A DNA stretch of 37,636 bases from Acidilobaceae archaeon (GTDB taxonomy: Archaea > Thermoproteota > Thermoprotei_A > Sulfolobales > Acidilobaceae), in assembly GCA_027039295.1 (NCBI GenBank), contig JALWEW010000058.1, positions 1-37,636 on the forward strand, written 5' to 3'. Of the stretch, positions 1 through 7,575 are shown piece by piece. The notes beneath the pieces are model-generated. The model worked only from the letters and a program-made list of their open reading frames with translations, was not told the origin of the DNA and did no database searches. Position 1 is the stretch's first letter; each line of letters starts with the position of its first letter. The position numbers and the translations under genes are program-made.

Positions 1-464
1 GTGGGAGGGTCAGGCTCCGCGTGGAGGACCGCGAGATCAGGGTTGAGGGGGCCCGGGGGGTCCTTGGGAGGGAGATCGTGCTAGACGCCGTTAAGCTGGC
101 GTTTAGGTGGGCCAACTGCGCCGGCTGCAGGGCCTGCGAGGCGAGCTGCCCGACCGGCTCGATAAGGGTGGAGGAGGCCCCTGGGGGCCGCTATAGGCCT
201 CGGGTCGATGCGTCTAAGTGCATCCACTGTAAGCTCTGCCTCGACAACTGCCCCCTAGCTGACGTTGTGGCCGAGAAGGTCTACGCCGCGCTCGCGCTTG
301 GCACGCCTCTGGCCTGGAGGAGGAGTGGGAGGCGGAGCCACGAGAGCGTCGTTGAGAGGTATCTGAAGCTCAAGGGCTATAGGATCCCGGGTGAAGGGGT
401 CGCCGAGGTCAGCGTTGATAGCCTCGTCGAGCCAGCCGCCCTCGAGGCAGGCGAGGAGGGCTAG
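1..464 (+). CDS. C-terminal part of a dicluster [4Fe-4S] ferredoxin-domain protein (5' end outside window)
   Basis: The reading frame is open to the left window edge. The first usable start inside is a GTG at 21, but coding probably begins upstream, so this is likely the tail of a longer protein. Counting from GTG 21, two classical CxxCxxCxxxCP motifs are visible: C33, C36, C39, C43 and C67, C70, C73, C77, each followed by the usual proline. This is the pattern of a bacterial-type 2x[4Fe-4S] ferredoxin domain. It is followed by about 65 residues of mixed charge without recognisable motifs. Archaeal PAPS-reductase-like proteins can end in such a domain, which is one possibility, but nothing in the visible part proves it. 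The stop overlaps the 3' end of the convergent Lhr helicase gene by 4 bp. Confidence 0.75.
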   Translation, partial: GRVRLRVEDREIRVEGARGVLGREIVLDAVKLAFRWANCAGCRACEASCPTGSIRVEEAPGGRYRPRVDASKCIHCKLCLDNCPLADVVAEKVYAALALGTPLAWRRSGRRSHESVVERYLKLKGYRIPGEGVAEVSVDSLVEPAALEAGEEG

Positions 465-3352
465 CCCCTCCTCTTCTCCCAGTACATCCTAGTAGAGTAG
501 TAGTTCTCCTCGGCCTCCATTATGGCCCTGTAGAACTCCCTCTCACCACCCATTATGAGCCTCTCCATAACCCTCTTGGCCTGGGACGGCCCAACACCCC
601 TTGCCGCCAGCGCCTCTACCACCCTGCGGCCGAGGCCCTGGAAGGCGTAGTGCATGTAGAGGCTCGCCCTCTCCCTAGCCTCTCTCACGAGCCGCTTCTC
701 CTCGCGGCTCAGCCTCCCACTCTTGAGGGCTTTGCGGACGGCCTCGACGACGCTCCGGCCCCAATCCGTCGCGGGTAGGGGCGCTATTGAGGGGTAGCCG
801 CAGCGCGGGCACCTGAGCGGGGCCCCCTCGGGGATCCTCGAGACCTCAGCCTCCCATGCGTGGCCGCAGTGGGTGCAGAGGAGTAGCACTCTCTTCCTCT
901 GGAGCCTCCTCTTTATGCCCTCAACGAGCTTGCCTAGGGCCACCTCCTTCAGGTTTACCGCTACGTCGCGCTTCATGTAGGGGTTCTCGAGGACGTTGAG
1001 GGCCAGGGGGGTCGCCTCCTCGAGCCTGATAGCAGCTGGCTCCTTCATCGAGTCGAGGAAGTCGTTTAGCGCTGCTAGGTCTAGCCTGTCGTGGACAAGC
1101 TCCTTGAGCACCTCCTTCTCGACTATCGAGCCACGGTAGGCCTCGAGGATCCTCCTGAGGAGGGAGGGGTTCGCGCGGGCGTCTGGCTCGAGTATGCCGA
1201 GCCTCCTTGCTACGTGGAGGAACCTATAGAGGAAGGCTTGGCTCCTCCTGAGGGCCTGGTAGACCATCCCCGCCCTAGTTATGTGGTCCATCTCCGAAGC
1301 CTCCCTGAGGGCCGAGAGCAGGAGGTCCGCGCTGACCCCCCTGCCGTCGGGTGTTGAGAGGACCACGGCGTATGGTATGTGATTGAAGGTCACCGCCACG
1401 CCCTTACCAGCCAGTATCTCGCTTAGAAGCAGAGCCAGGGCCATGTTGCCCTTGCTCCCCAGGCAGGCGTAGAGTATGGTGAGGGTCGGGTACTCCTCTA
1501 TGACCGGCCTCCGGGGCTCTAGGAAGGCGCCGCCCCACCTCTCAGCGGTGGCCCTGGCCTGCTCTATTATCCAGTCCACGGCGTCGCTGGGGATCCTCCT
1601 GGCCAGTAGGAGCCTCCTAGCTAGCCCCGGGTTGTCCATGGCTAGTGAGAGGAGGGCGCAGGCCTCCCTGGCGACCTTGTAGTCCACCGGTATTAGCTCG
1701 CCGTGCCAGACCGGTACGAGGCCCTGGGCCTCGGCCACGGGCTTCACGATTATCCTAGCGGCCTCATAGTCGACCTCCAGGGCCTCCCAGAGCCTGCCTG
1801 AGAGGACGAAGCGGAGCCTCTCCCCCTCCCTCAGGTTTAGGAGTGAGGCCTCCACGAATCTCTCACTCACCTCCCCGACCCTCCTGTCCTCTATAGCGTC
1901 TACCACGGTGTAGGTAGCCTCGTCGGGTATCATCGAGACCCCATAGACGTACCTCCTCGTCCTCCTCGTCTGCCTCAGTACCCCCGAGACCTCGTCGTAA
2001 CGCACGATCCTCACGGAGTCTAGGTGCACTGCTACCTCCTCGAGGAGGCTCATGTCTATGCCAGCGTACTGCCTGGTGGCCGCGGCTACCTCGAGGAATT
2101 CCCCTAGGGAGAGTGAGCCCCTCTCAACGGTCATGGCCGCCATCTGGTGCGCTAGAGGGCATACGAGTCCCCTCGGGGCTTTGAGGTCCTCGAGGTGGCC
2201 CTTCATGGTCCTGAATGCTATGACTCCCGACTCTAGTATCTCGTAGAGGTTCCTCGGGACCACTATCACGGCTCTGGCGGTGCTCCCGAGCCTGTGGCCG
2301 GCCCTGCCGCCTCTCTGGGTCATGGCTAGCACCTGGCGGGGCGACATGAATTGGACTACGAGGCTCACGGTTCCGATATCTATGCCCAGCTCCATGCTGG
2401 ACGTGGCTACCAGGACCTTGATCCTCCCCTCCTTGAAGAGCCTCTCCGCCTCCTCCCTCACACTCCTAGCGAGGCTCCCGTGGTGGACCCTCACCTTATC
2501 CACGCCCAGGATCCTCGCTAGCTCCGCGGCCAGCTTCTCCGCCGTGGAGCGCGTGTTAACGAAGACCAGCACCTGGCCCTCCACGGTCTCCACGATCTCG
2601 GCCACCCGCCTGACGAGCCTCGGCCAGTCCAGGCCCTCCGCATCGACTACGCTGACCGATACATCGTACTCCTTGCCGCTCCTGTCAACTACAACCTCCA
2701 CCCTGCGGTGGCCCGCTATGAGGCCGGCTGCCTCCCCCATGCTCTTCTCGGATAGCGTGGCTGAGAGGCCTATCCTCTGTATCCTACGGCCCGCCACCCT
2801 CTCGAGCCTCTCAAGGGTCAGCGAGAGCTCGGCCCCCCGCTCGCTGTCTATGAGCTCGTGTACCTCGTCAACTATAACCCAGCGCACCCCCCTCCAGATG
2901 CCCCTCCCAGCGGTGGCCGTTAGGAGCAGCGTGAGGGACTCGGGGGTCGTTACCATCAAGTCGGGAGGGTTCTGGAGGAATCTCCTCCTGCCCGATGGCC
3001 CCGTGTCACCGTGCCTCACCTGCACGGTGAAACCCGTGGCCTCCACTAGGCCGCGGATGCGGCGCTCGATGTCTCTATTGAGGGCCCTAAGCGGAGTCAC
3101 GTATATCGCCTTCAGGCCACGCGGGGAGGCCCCCCTATCCCTCATAGCCGACATGAGCGAGAGTACCGGTAGGAGGGCGGCCTCCGTCTTCCCTGACCCG
3201 GTTGGGGCCACCACGAGCGTGTGGGCCCCCCTTAGTATGACCGGTATAGACTTCTCCTGAATAGGCAGCAGGCCCCGATACCCCAGCCTGGCGAGTGCCT
3301 CTCTCACACGCGGGTGCAGCGCCTCTATGCTGCTGACTGTGGAGCCGGGCAT
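461..3352 (-). CDS. Lhr-type ATP-dependent DNA/RNA helicase (superfamily 2)
   Basis: Large SF2 helicase of the archaeal Lhr (large helicase-related) family, about 963 residues. From ATG 3352, the Walker A motif APTGSGKT is at about 49-56, the DEVH box at 162-165, SAT (motif III) at 197-199 and motif VI QRGGRAGH at 346-353. A winged-helix and Lhr-core region follows. Near residues 825-855 there are two CxxC pairs forming a zinc ribbon, typical of one archaeal Lhr subgroup. Family members unwind DNA and RNA:DNA hybrids and are linked to repair. The start is uncertain: a GTG at 3364 also opens the frame, but that GTG lies inside a GGGGTG ribosome-binding sequence that would suit ATG 3352 (9 nt). 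The gene faces away from the membrane-protein gene at 3484. Confidence 0.93.
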   Translation of the reverse strand: MPGSTVSSIEALHPRVREALARLGYRGLLPIQEKSIPVILRGAHTLVVAPTGSGKTEAALLPVLSLMSAMRDRGASPRGLKAIYVTPLRALNRDIERRIRGLVEATGFTVQVRHGDTGPSGRRRFLQNPPDLMVTTPESLTLLLTATAGRGIWRGVRWVIVDEVHELIDSERGAELSLTLERLERVAGRRIQRIGLSATLSEKSMGEAAGLIAGHRRVEVVVDRSGKEYDVSVSVVDAEGLDWPRLVRRVAEIVETVEGQVLVFVNTRSTAEKLAAELARILGVDKVRVHHGSLARSVREEAERLFKEGRIKVLVATSSMELGIDIGTVSLVVQFMSPRQVLAMTQRGGRAGHRLGSTARAVIVVPRNLYEILESGVIAFRTMKGHLEDLKAPRGLVCPLAHQMAAMTVERGSLSLGEFLEVAAATRQYAGIDMSLLEEVAVHLDSVRIVRYDEVSGVLRQTRRTRRYVYGVSMIPDEATYTVVDAIEDRRVGEVSERFVEASLLNLREGERLRFVLSGRLWEALEVDYEAARIIVKPVAEAQGLVPVWHGELIPVDYKVAREACALLSLAMDNPGLARRLLLARRIPSDAVDWIIEQARATAERWGGAFLEPRRPVIEEYPTLTILYACLGSKGNMALALLLSEILAGKGVAVTFNHIPYAVVLSTPDGRGVSADLLLSALREASEMDHITRAGMVYQALRRSQAFLYRFLHVARRLGILEPDARANPSLLRRILEAYRGSIVEKEVLKELVHDRLDLAALNDFLDSMKEPAAIRLEEATPLALNVLENPYMKRDVAVNLKEVALGKLVEGIKRRLQRKRVLLLCTHCGHAWEAEVSRIPEGAPLRCPRCGYPSIAPLPATDWGRSVVEAVRKALKSGRLSREEKRLVREARERASLYMHYAFQGLGRRVVEALAARGVGPSQAKRVMERLIMGGEREFYRAIMEAEENYYSTRMYWEKRRG

Positions 3353-3441
3353 CCCGTGGTGCACCCCTTTGGCGTAGACCCGCAGGCGCCCGCTTGGGAT
3401 CCGTGAGGGGCCTGCCCCACCTCGGAGGGCCGCTAACCCTG

Positions 3442-3452
3442 AAATAGATAAG
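3442..3452 (+). promoter_or_regulatory. TATA-like box for the 3484 gene
   Basis: The AT-rich stretch AAATAGATAAG stands out in GC-rich DNA about 37 nt before the TTG/GTG starts at 3484/3487. With the usual archaeal spacing of about 27 nt from box centre to transcription start, the transcript would begin near 3474 and have almost no leader. Whether the same element also serves the divergent Lhr gene is unclear. Confidence 0.5.
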
Positions 3453-3483
3453 CGGGCTTCCGTGTGCCCTGGCGTGGATTGTT

Positions 3484-4782
3484 TTGGTGTGCAACAAGGC
3501 CAGGCTGACGGTCGCCCTGGCTCTAACAGCTATCCTCTGGCTAGCCCTTGGGCCACTGCGGGCCCGTCTGCCGCTAGCCGCGGGCCCGGGGTACACGCGG
3601 GCTTCTGAAGCCGCGGTCCTGGCCATAGTGGCTCTCGCGTCGTTCTACTCGGGTTACCTGCTGAGATCACCCCTAGCCGCCCTCCTGGCGGCCCTCACCT
3701 CCGGCTACCACCATGGCCTGGGGGTCCTTGTGCCGGTGGCTGGGGGGCTCCTGGCAGCGGCCAGCCTCGCTGGTATGGCATCGCCCTCGGGGGACCCTCT
3801 GGAGGCCTCGAGTATCAAGAGGCCGTCACTGGGAGGCGCCGCGCTCCGCCTGGCAGTCGCCTCTACGAGCATAGCCGCGGCTTCCGTGGCGCTCCCCCTC
3901 TGTAACGCCTACTATGCCCTTGGAGCGCTCGTGTCGGCCATGCTCTCACTCCTGCTTGATGGAGCTGCTGGGCTCTTAGCCGCCGCCCTTTCAGGCCTGG
4001 GGTGGGCGGGCCTCCTCGTGGGGGTCTCCTTGTCGACCGCAGCCCCCCTCGGGCCGCCGAGCTGCGGCGGTGTCATCGCCGAGGTGTCCGGGGTCCTCAC
4101 TAAGGCGCCGCCGCCCAGGCTCCTCCTCTGGAGAGGTGGGGGCTGGTGGAAGAGGGGTCTTGCATGCACGCGCGGCAGGGGCACTATAGTATTGCCTGGA
4201 ACCCGCGGAGTAGCCATTGCAACCTACGGTAGCCGCGCTAGGGATGCCGCCCTCCTGCTAGCCAGTGAGTGGCCTGGAGCGACCTATGTGCTGTGCCTGT
4301 ACTGCGAGAGGGATCGCTGGCTAGCCGCTGGCCTGGAACCCATAGTGGTTAGGGCCGAAAGCGGGCTGCCCGCGCTACCTCGAGGGAAGGGAGCCCTACT
4401 AGTCCCGGAGGGGGAGGCCTTCGAATACGCCATCGCCGCCGCCAACCTACTCGCCCGGCAGACCCTCGGGGGGGTCGTTGTTGTCGACGATGCCAGTACG
4501 CTACCCGCGCCCGTCATGAGGGCCATCCTGGGAGAGCTTATCGCCCGCGGGGGGAGCGTTATCCTCGTTTACACGCTACCGCCGGAGACCCCAAGGCCCC
4601 CGGTGCCCCCTGGGGCGGCAAGCGTGGCCGCCCTGGCGGGGGCGGTCACGAGGCGTGAGCTGTCAGCCCTGCTACCCGCGGGGCTCTTGGATGCCGCCCT
4701 CGAGGCCCTGGCTAGGGGTTACGTGCTTATCTACCCCTCCTGCAGGGGGACCACAGTGGCCCTGAGGCTTCCCGGGGCCTGA
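3484..4782 (+). CDS. Unknown multi-pass membrane protein with soluble, possibly degenerate P-loop-like C-terminal domain
   Basis: I do not recognise the family. The protein (432 residues from TTG 3484; GTG 3487 is equally possible) has an Ala/Leu/Gly-rich N-terminal half, residues about 8-195, with roughly six hydrophobic helices. A soluble alpha/beta domain fills residues about 200-432. In it, a strand-loop near residues 245-265 (GVAIATYGS) lies where a P-loop might be but lacks GKT/S. A strand ending in VVVVDDAS near 331-338 resembles a Walker B region, followed by a helix and the strand SVILVYTLP. This order recalls HerA/TraG-type ATPases that have lost the nucleotide-binding loop, which is a guess. 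A TATA-like box at 3442-3452 suggests a nearly leaderless, single-gene transcript. The next gene has its own promoter. Confidence 0.7.
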   Translation: MVCNKARLTVALALTAILWLALGPLRARLPLAAGPGYTRASEAAVLAIVALASFYSGYLLRSPLAALLAALTSGYHHGLGVLVPVAGGLLAAASLAGMASPSGDPLEASSIKRPSLGGAALRLAVASTSIAAASVALPLCNAYYALGALVSAMLSLLLDGAAGLLAAALSGLGWAGLLVGVSLSTAAPLGPPSCGGVIAEVSGVLTKAPPPRLLLWRGGGWWKRGLACTRGRGTIVLPGTRGVAIATYGSRARDAALLLASEWPGATYVLCLYCERDRWLAAGLEPIVVRAESGLPALPRGKGALLVPEGEAFEYAIAAANLLARQTLGGVVVVDDASTLPAPVMRAILGELIARGGSVILVYTLPPETPRPPVPPGAASVAALAGAVTRRELSALLPAGLLDAALEALARGYVLIYPSCRGTTVALRLPGA

Positions 4783-4855
4783 GGGGATCCCCGGTCCCCT
4801 GGCTTGGCCTCGACTGGGAGCGCAGCCCGGTTGAGAGGCTCTGTGAGGTATTCAC

Positions 4856-4865
4856 GCTTAAATAA
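4856..4865 (+). promoter_or_regulatory. TATA-like box for the AbrB-ACT gene
   Basis: GCTTAAATAA is the only strongly AT-rich run in the gap after 4782. It is centred about 42 nt before ATG 4903. A transcript beginning near 4888 would have a leader of about 15 nt, which argues against the longer frame that opens at 4804. Confidence 0.55.
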
Positions 4866-4902
4866 CCTAGCCTTAAGCCGAAAGCCGTGGGGGATTAGTG
4901 GG

Positions 4903-5367
4903 ATGAGCGAGAGGAGACCCGGCGAAGAGCGTGTGGGGCCCCTTCAGCTCCCGGCCATGGTGAAGGTTGACTCGAAGGGTAGGGTCACAATCCCGCAGAC
5001 TGTGAGGGACGCCCTGGGGATCAGCCCCGGTATGTACCTGGTCCTGATAGCTGACGTAGACAAGAGGGAGATAGTGCTCTCCCCAATAGCGGCTAACGCC
5101 AGGAATGTCGTTGAGATAAATGTCGAGATGGAGGATAGACCCGGCGCTCTCGCAGAGGTGGCCAAGACGCTCTCCGACCTCAACGTGGACATCATAGTGT
5201 CGAGGTGTGCCTCGATAGCCAGGGGTAAGGCCGGGACCTGCACCATAATAGCGGACACGACACGCTCCAACATAGAGCCGGAAGCCCTCAAACAGAAGAT
5301 CGAGGAGGTGTCGGTTGTAAGGTACGTCAAGGTGAGGCGCTTCTCGGGCCCCGTGGTCTCGCTCTAG
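4903..5367 (+). CDS. AbrB/SpoVT-type DNA-binding domain fused to an ACT domain (transcriptional regulator)
   Basis: A 154-residue protein. Residues about 15-60 form a swapped-hairpin AbrB domain, with the typical VDSKGRVTIPQTVRDALGI pattern followed by a Pro-Gly turn and a short strand. Residues about 70-147 look like an ACT domain, with a beta strand, MEDRPGALAEVAKTL, and a helix leading to a strand, a fold that commonly binds amino acids or other small ligands. The combination suggests a ligand-responsive DNA-binding regulator; the ligand cannot be read from sequence. The frame opens at 4804, but ATG 4903 fits the TATA-like box at 4856-4865, and the upstream 33 codons show no domain character. 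It is flanked by the unknown membrane protein and the DUF72 gene, each with its own promoter, so the targets are unknown. Confidence 0.85.
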   Translation: MSERRPGEERVGPLQLPAMVKVDSKGRVTIPQTVRDALGISPGMYLVLIADVDKREIVLSPIAANARNVVEINVEMEDRPGALAEVAKTLSDLNVDIIVSRCASIARGKAGTCTIIADTTRSNIEPEALKQKIEEVSVVRYVKVRRFSGPVVSL

Positions 5368-5415
5368 CCTCGAATCCCCTAGCTTCCACAGGCCCCGGGG
5401 GGAGCCTGTTTTCCC

Positions 5416-5424
5416 TTACTTAAC
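5416..5424 (+). promoter_or_regulatory. TATA-like box for the DUF72 gene
   Basis: TTACTTAAC is centred about 37 nt before GTG 5457, a spacing seen before other first genes here. A predicted start near 5447 gives a leader of about 10 nt. Confidence 0.5.
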
Positions 5425-5430
5425 CCTGCC

Positions 5431-5444
5431 AGGGGTACACCCCT
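5431..5444. promoter_or_regulatory. Perfect inverted repeat between TATA box and start; possible operator
   Basis: AGGGGT-AC-ACCCCT is a perfect 6+6 inverted repeat lying just downstream of the TATA-like box at 5416-5424 and across the predicted transcription start of the DUF72 gene. A protein bound here would block initiation. No partner is known. The AbrB-ACT regulator encoded immediately upstream is an obvious but untested candidate. Confidence 0.35.
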
Positions 5445-5456
5445 CAAGGGACGCCC

Positions 5457-6227
5457 GTGGCCTGCGGGTCATTCCTCGTCGGAACCTGCGGCTTCCAGAG
5501 GGCGCGGAGCCTCCACTATAGGAGCCTCGACGCCGTGGAGGTCCAGCAAACCTTCTACGACCCCCCGCCGCCGGAGAGGCTCTCCAAGTGGAGGGTAGAG
5601 GCGCCTGAGGGGTTCGTCTTCACAGTCAAGGCCTGGATGCTGATAACCCACGGCTACAATAGGAGGCTCTGGAGGCGCCTCAAGAGGGAGCTACCCTTCG
5701 AGCCGGGCGAGTTCAAGCCATTCCGCACCAATAAGGCCGTCCTCTGGGCGCTGGAGGTAACCCTCGAGGCCGCCAGGGCCCTGGGCACGAGGATCCTTGT
5801 GTTCCAGAGCCCAGCGAGCTTTGGGGCGACCGAGGAGAACGCCCGCCTCGTTGCATCTTTCTTCAGGGAGGCCGGCCTGGAGGGCTGGGAGGTCTACTGG
5901 GAGCCCCGTGGCAGCTGGTGGAGCCAGGGCCGGGGTCTGCTCGAGCGGGTGGCAGGCGAGGCCAGCATCAGGATAGCGGGCGACGTCCTCAGAGGCCGCC
6001 TGCCTCCCGGGGAACAGGATATCCTATACGCTAGGCTGCACGGGCTCGGCGGTAGGGGCGAGGTTAACTACCGCTACAAGTACAGCGAGGAGGACCTCAG
6101 AAGGCTCCTCACCACGATCAGCCCCTGGAGGGGGGGCTACATTATGTTTAATAACGTGTACGCTTTCGATGACGCGAGAAGGTTCCGAGAGATACTCTGT
6201 AATGAGATAGCCGGTGGCCGAAGCTAA
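5457..6227 (+). CDS. DUF72 (YecE-like) family protein
   Basis: 256 residues, the usual length for DUF72 proteins, which adopt a TIM-barrel-like fold and whose biochemical role is not established. Recognisable features are the N-terminal VGTCGF (family GTSG-type start), the strand DAVEVQQTFYDPPP, the FVFTVKAW segment and the later LVFQSPASF and VYWEPRG strands. It ends with YARLHG and YIMFNNVYAF, which match the family's conserved C-terminal Arg/His and Asn segments. GTG 5457 is chosen because the domain starts within ten residues of it and because of the TATA-like box at 5416-5424. It appears monocistronic. Confidence 0.85.
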   Translation: MACGSFLVGTCGFQRARSLHYRSLDAVEVQQTFYDPPPPERLSKWRVEAPEGFVFTVKAWMLITHGYNRRLWRRLKRELPFEPGEFKPFRTNKAVLWALEVTLEAARALGTRILVFQSPASFGATEENARLVASFFREAGLEGWEVYWEPRGSWWSQGRGLLERVAGEASIRIAGDVLRGRLPPGEQDILYARLHGLGGRGEVNYRYKYSEEDLRRLLTTISPWRGGYIMFNNVYAFDDARRFREILCNEIAGGRS

Positions 6228-6434
6228 AAGGGGCCGGTGAGGTAGGGAACGCTTTTCCCCGCCTGCCAGCGCTGCATAGCGCGGCCCGACCCGTGAGAGG
6301 CGGTATCCGCGGCGGGCCACACCCCTCTGCGCCTAGGGCCCGCTGGGTAGCCCGCCGGAGGGATGAGGGACGCCGCTCCCCCGTGTGACCCGCCTTTAAC
6401 TCCAGGCCTTGCGTTAGTCCCTGGGGACCGCCTA
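6228..6434 (+). other. Intergenic stretch with GC-rich inverted repeats
   Basis: No convincing coding sequence. It contains a hairpin GCGCT-GCAT-AGCGC (6269-6282), a GCGG-TAT-CCGC hairpin (6300-6310) nested between GGCCCG (6283-6288) and CGGGCC (6313-6318), and a second possible partner GGCCCGC (6337-6343) for GCGGGCC (6312-6318). It could be an RNA structure at the end of the DUF72 transcript or chance in GC-rich DNA. An ATG at 6363 is in frame with the zinc-ribbon gene but has its purine-rich element directly adjacent. Confidence 0.3.
6391..6400 (+). promoter_or_regulatory. TATA-like box for the zinc-ribbon gene
   Basis: CGCCTTTAAC is centred about 38 nt upstream of GTG 6435, the same distance as in several other first genes here. 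This supports GTG 6435 rather than ATG 6363 as the start. Confidence 0.4.
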
Positions 6435-6746
6435 GTGCCGCCTAGGGTAACGCTCGCTTGGAGCAGGTGCCAGCTCTGCGGCCGCCACGCGCCTGTGTGG
6501 CGCTGCAGAGTGGAGGGCAGGGTGGTGGAGGCCTGCATGTTCTGCGCCTACACCCTAGGCCTCTCCTGCGACGGCCTCAGGGTGCCGAGTCCTCCACGGG
6601 GGGCTCGGGGCAGGCCTAGCCTTGAGCCTGACGAGTCGCTGCTCGAGGAGCTCAGCACTAGCAGGACGCGGGCTGGGGGATCCCAGGCTAGGAGGCGGGC
6701 GGCCAGTAGGAGTGGTAGGCGCCCTAGGAGGCGGGTGGGGCGCTAG
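6435..6746 (+). CDS. Small zinc-ribbon protein with Arg-rich tail, aMBF1-like N terminus
   Basis: 103 residues from GTG 6435 (127 if ATG 6363 is used). Residues 12-37 carry C12xxC15 and C34xxC37, with extra cysteines at 24 and 45, around a strand containing RVEGRVVEAC. This resembles the N-terminal zinc ribbon of archaeal MBF1-type factors. Those have a helix-turn-helix domain after the ribbon; here there is only a low-complexity, Arg/Ser/Gly-rich tail (about residues 50-103), which could bind nucleic acid. The last four bases overlap the 3' end of the convergent PCNA gene. Function unknown. The comparison to aMBF1 rests on the ribbon alone. Confidence 0.6.
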   Translation: MPPRVTLAWSRCQLCGRHAPVWRCRVEGRVVEACMFCAYTLGLSCDGLRVPSPPRGARGRPSLEPDESLLEELSTSRTRAGGSQARRRAASRSGRRPRRRVGR

Positions 6747-7498
6747 AGGGTCAGCGGCGCTATGTAGATGTACATGCGCTCTCCGTTGGGGAAGGTGAAC
6801 TCGAGTTTCAGCGGGTAGTCTGTCGCGTACTCGGCCCTCACGATATCGGCGGCTCCCGTGGGCTTTGTGGCCGCCTCTAGGGGTGAGCGACCGTATGATG
6901 CCGTGCTCGGCTCCGCCACGTCTATGTCTAGGAGGGGGGCGTTGGGCTTCATCTCCCACACGTACTCCTTCTCCTCCTCGCTAGCCCTCACGAGGAGCAC
7001 CCCCTCCTCCTTGCTCTCGAAGGTGACCGCATCACTGACCACCTTCACATCCTGTATTATTACCTTGAACACGCTTGCGTCGAGGGAGAACCTCGTCGTC
7101 CCCTCGAACGTCGGCTCCCTTATCTCGGGTGGCTCAAGATCCAGTATGGGCACCGTGAAGCGCCTCGTAAGCCCGGTCTTCCTGTCCTTGAGGGTCACGG
7201 CTAGAGCGGGCTCATTCGGGTCGCGCTCGAATATTATCGTGTCATTCCTGGTAGCCCTCCTGACAACCTTATTCAACTCGTCTGTCCTCACTATGAACTT
7301 AGCCTCCTCCTCGACATTAAACTCTCCGAAGCTTATGCTAGGAGCCTTGAGCACCGCCAGCGTCGTCTTGTCAGGGCTCATCTGCCATATGAGCATCTCA
7401 TCCGCGCCGACGACGAACGTCGCCTCATCGCTTATCTTCGCGAGCGTCTGCGTGATATACTTAAACTTCGTTGCTGCATCATAGGCCAGCCTGAACAA
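6743..7498 (-). CDS. pcn: DNA polymerase sliding clamp (PCNA)
   Basis: Ring-forming processivity clamp that tethers polymerase, FEN1, ligase and other replication and repair factors to DNA. The start FRLAYDAATKFKYITQTLAKI, the interdomain region near FTVPILDLEPPEI and the C-terminal YIYIAPL strand match PCNA over the full usual length. Crenarchaea usually carry three paralogues that assemble into a heterotrimer; which one this is cannot be decided by eye. The frame extends to ATG 7534, but that ATG lies inside the TATA-like box at 7532-7542. TTG 7498, followed directly by the typical PCNA N terminus, is therefore the better start (251 residues). It is divergent from the 7576 gene, with which it shares that box, and convergent with the zinc-ribbon gene. 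Confidence 0.93.
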   Translation of the reverse strand: MFRLAYDAATKFKYITQTLAKISDEATFVVGADEMLIWQMSPDKTTLAVLKAPSISFGEFNVEEEAKFIVRTDELNKVVRRATRNDTIIFERDPNEPALAVTLKDRKTGLTRRFTVPILDLEPPEIREPTFEGTTRFSLDASVFKVIIQDVKVVSDAVTFESKEEGVLLVRASEEEKEYVWEMKPNAPLLDIDVAEPSTASYGRSPLEAATKPTGAADIVRAEYATDYPLKLEFTFPNGERMYIYIAPLTL

Positions 7499-7531
7499 GC
7501 CCCGTCCACCGTTTCCTCCTGGCTCCTCCAG

Positions 7532-7542
7532 CATATTTTAAC
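7532..7542. promoter_or_regulatory. Single TATA-like element shared by PCNA (-) and the 7576 gene (+)
   Basis: CATATTTTAAC is the only AT-rich run between the two divergent genes. Its centre (about 7537) lies 39 nt from TTG 7498 on one side and 39 nt from ATG 7576 on the other, so a near-symmetrical TATA element could direct transcription both ways. Confidence 0.55.
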
Positions 7543-7575
7543 GAGCCAGACCCCCCCAACTCCCGGGGCCTGGCT

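Noticed and set aside
2280..3260. Long open frame (326 codons) on the + strand
   Set aside because: It lies fully antisense to the helicase domain of Lhr, has Ser/Thr/Leu-rich composition typical of a shadow frame in GC-rich DNA, and shows no domain.
3135..3626. 163-codon open frame on the - strand over the Lhr start
   Set aside because: It overlaps the Lhr 5' end in another frame and the divergent gene, and shows Arg/Pro/Gly-rich shadow composition.
7499..7534. Start of PCNA at ATG 7534
   Set aside because: This ATG is part of the TATA-like box, and the extra 12 residues do not match PCNA N termini.
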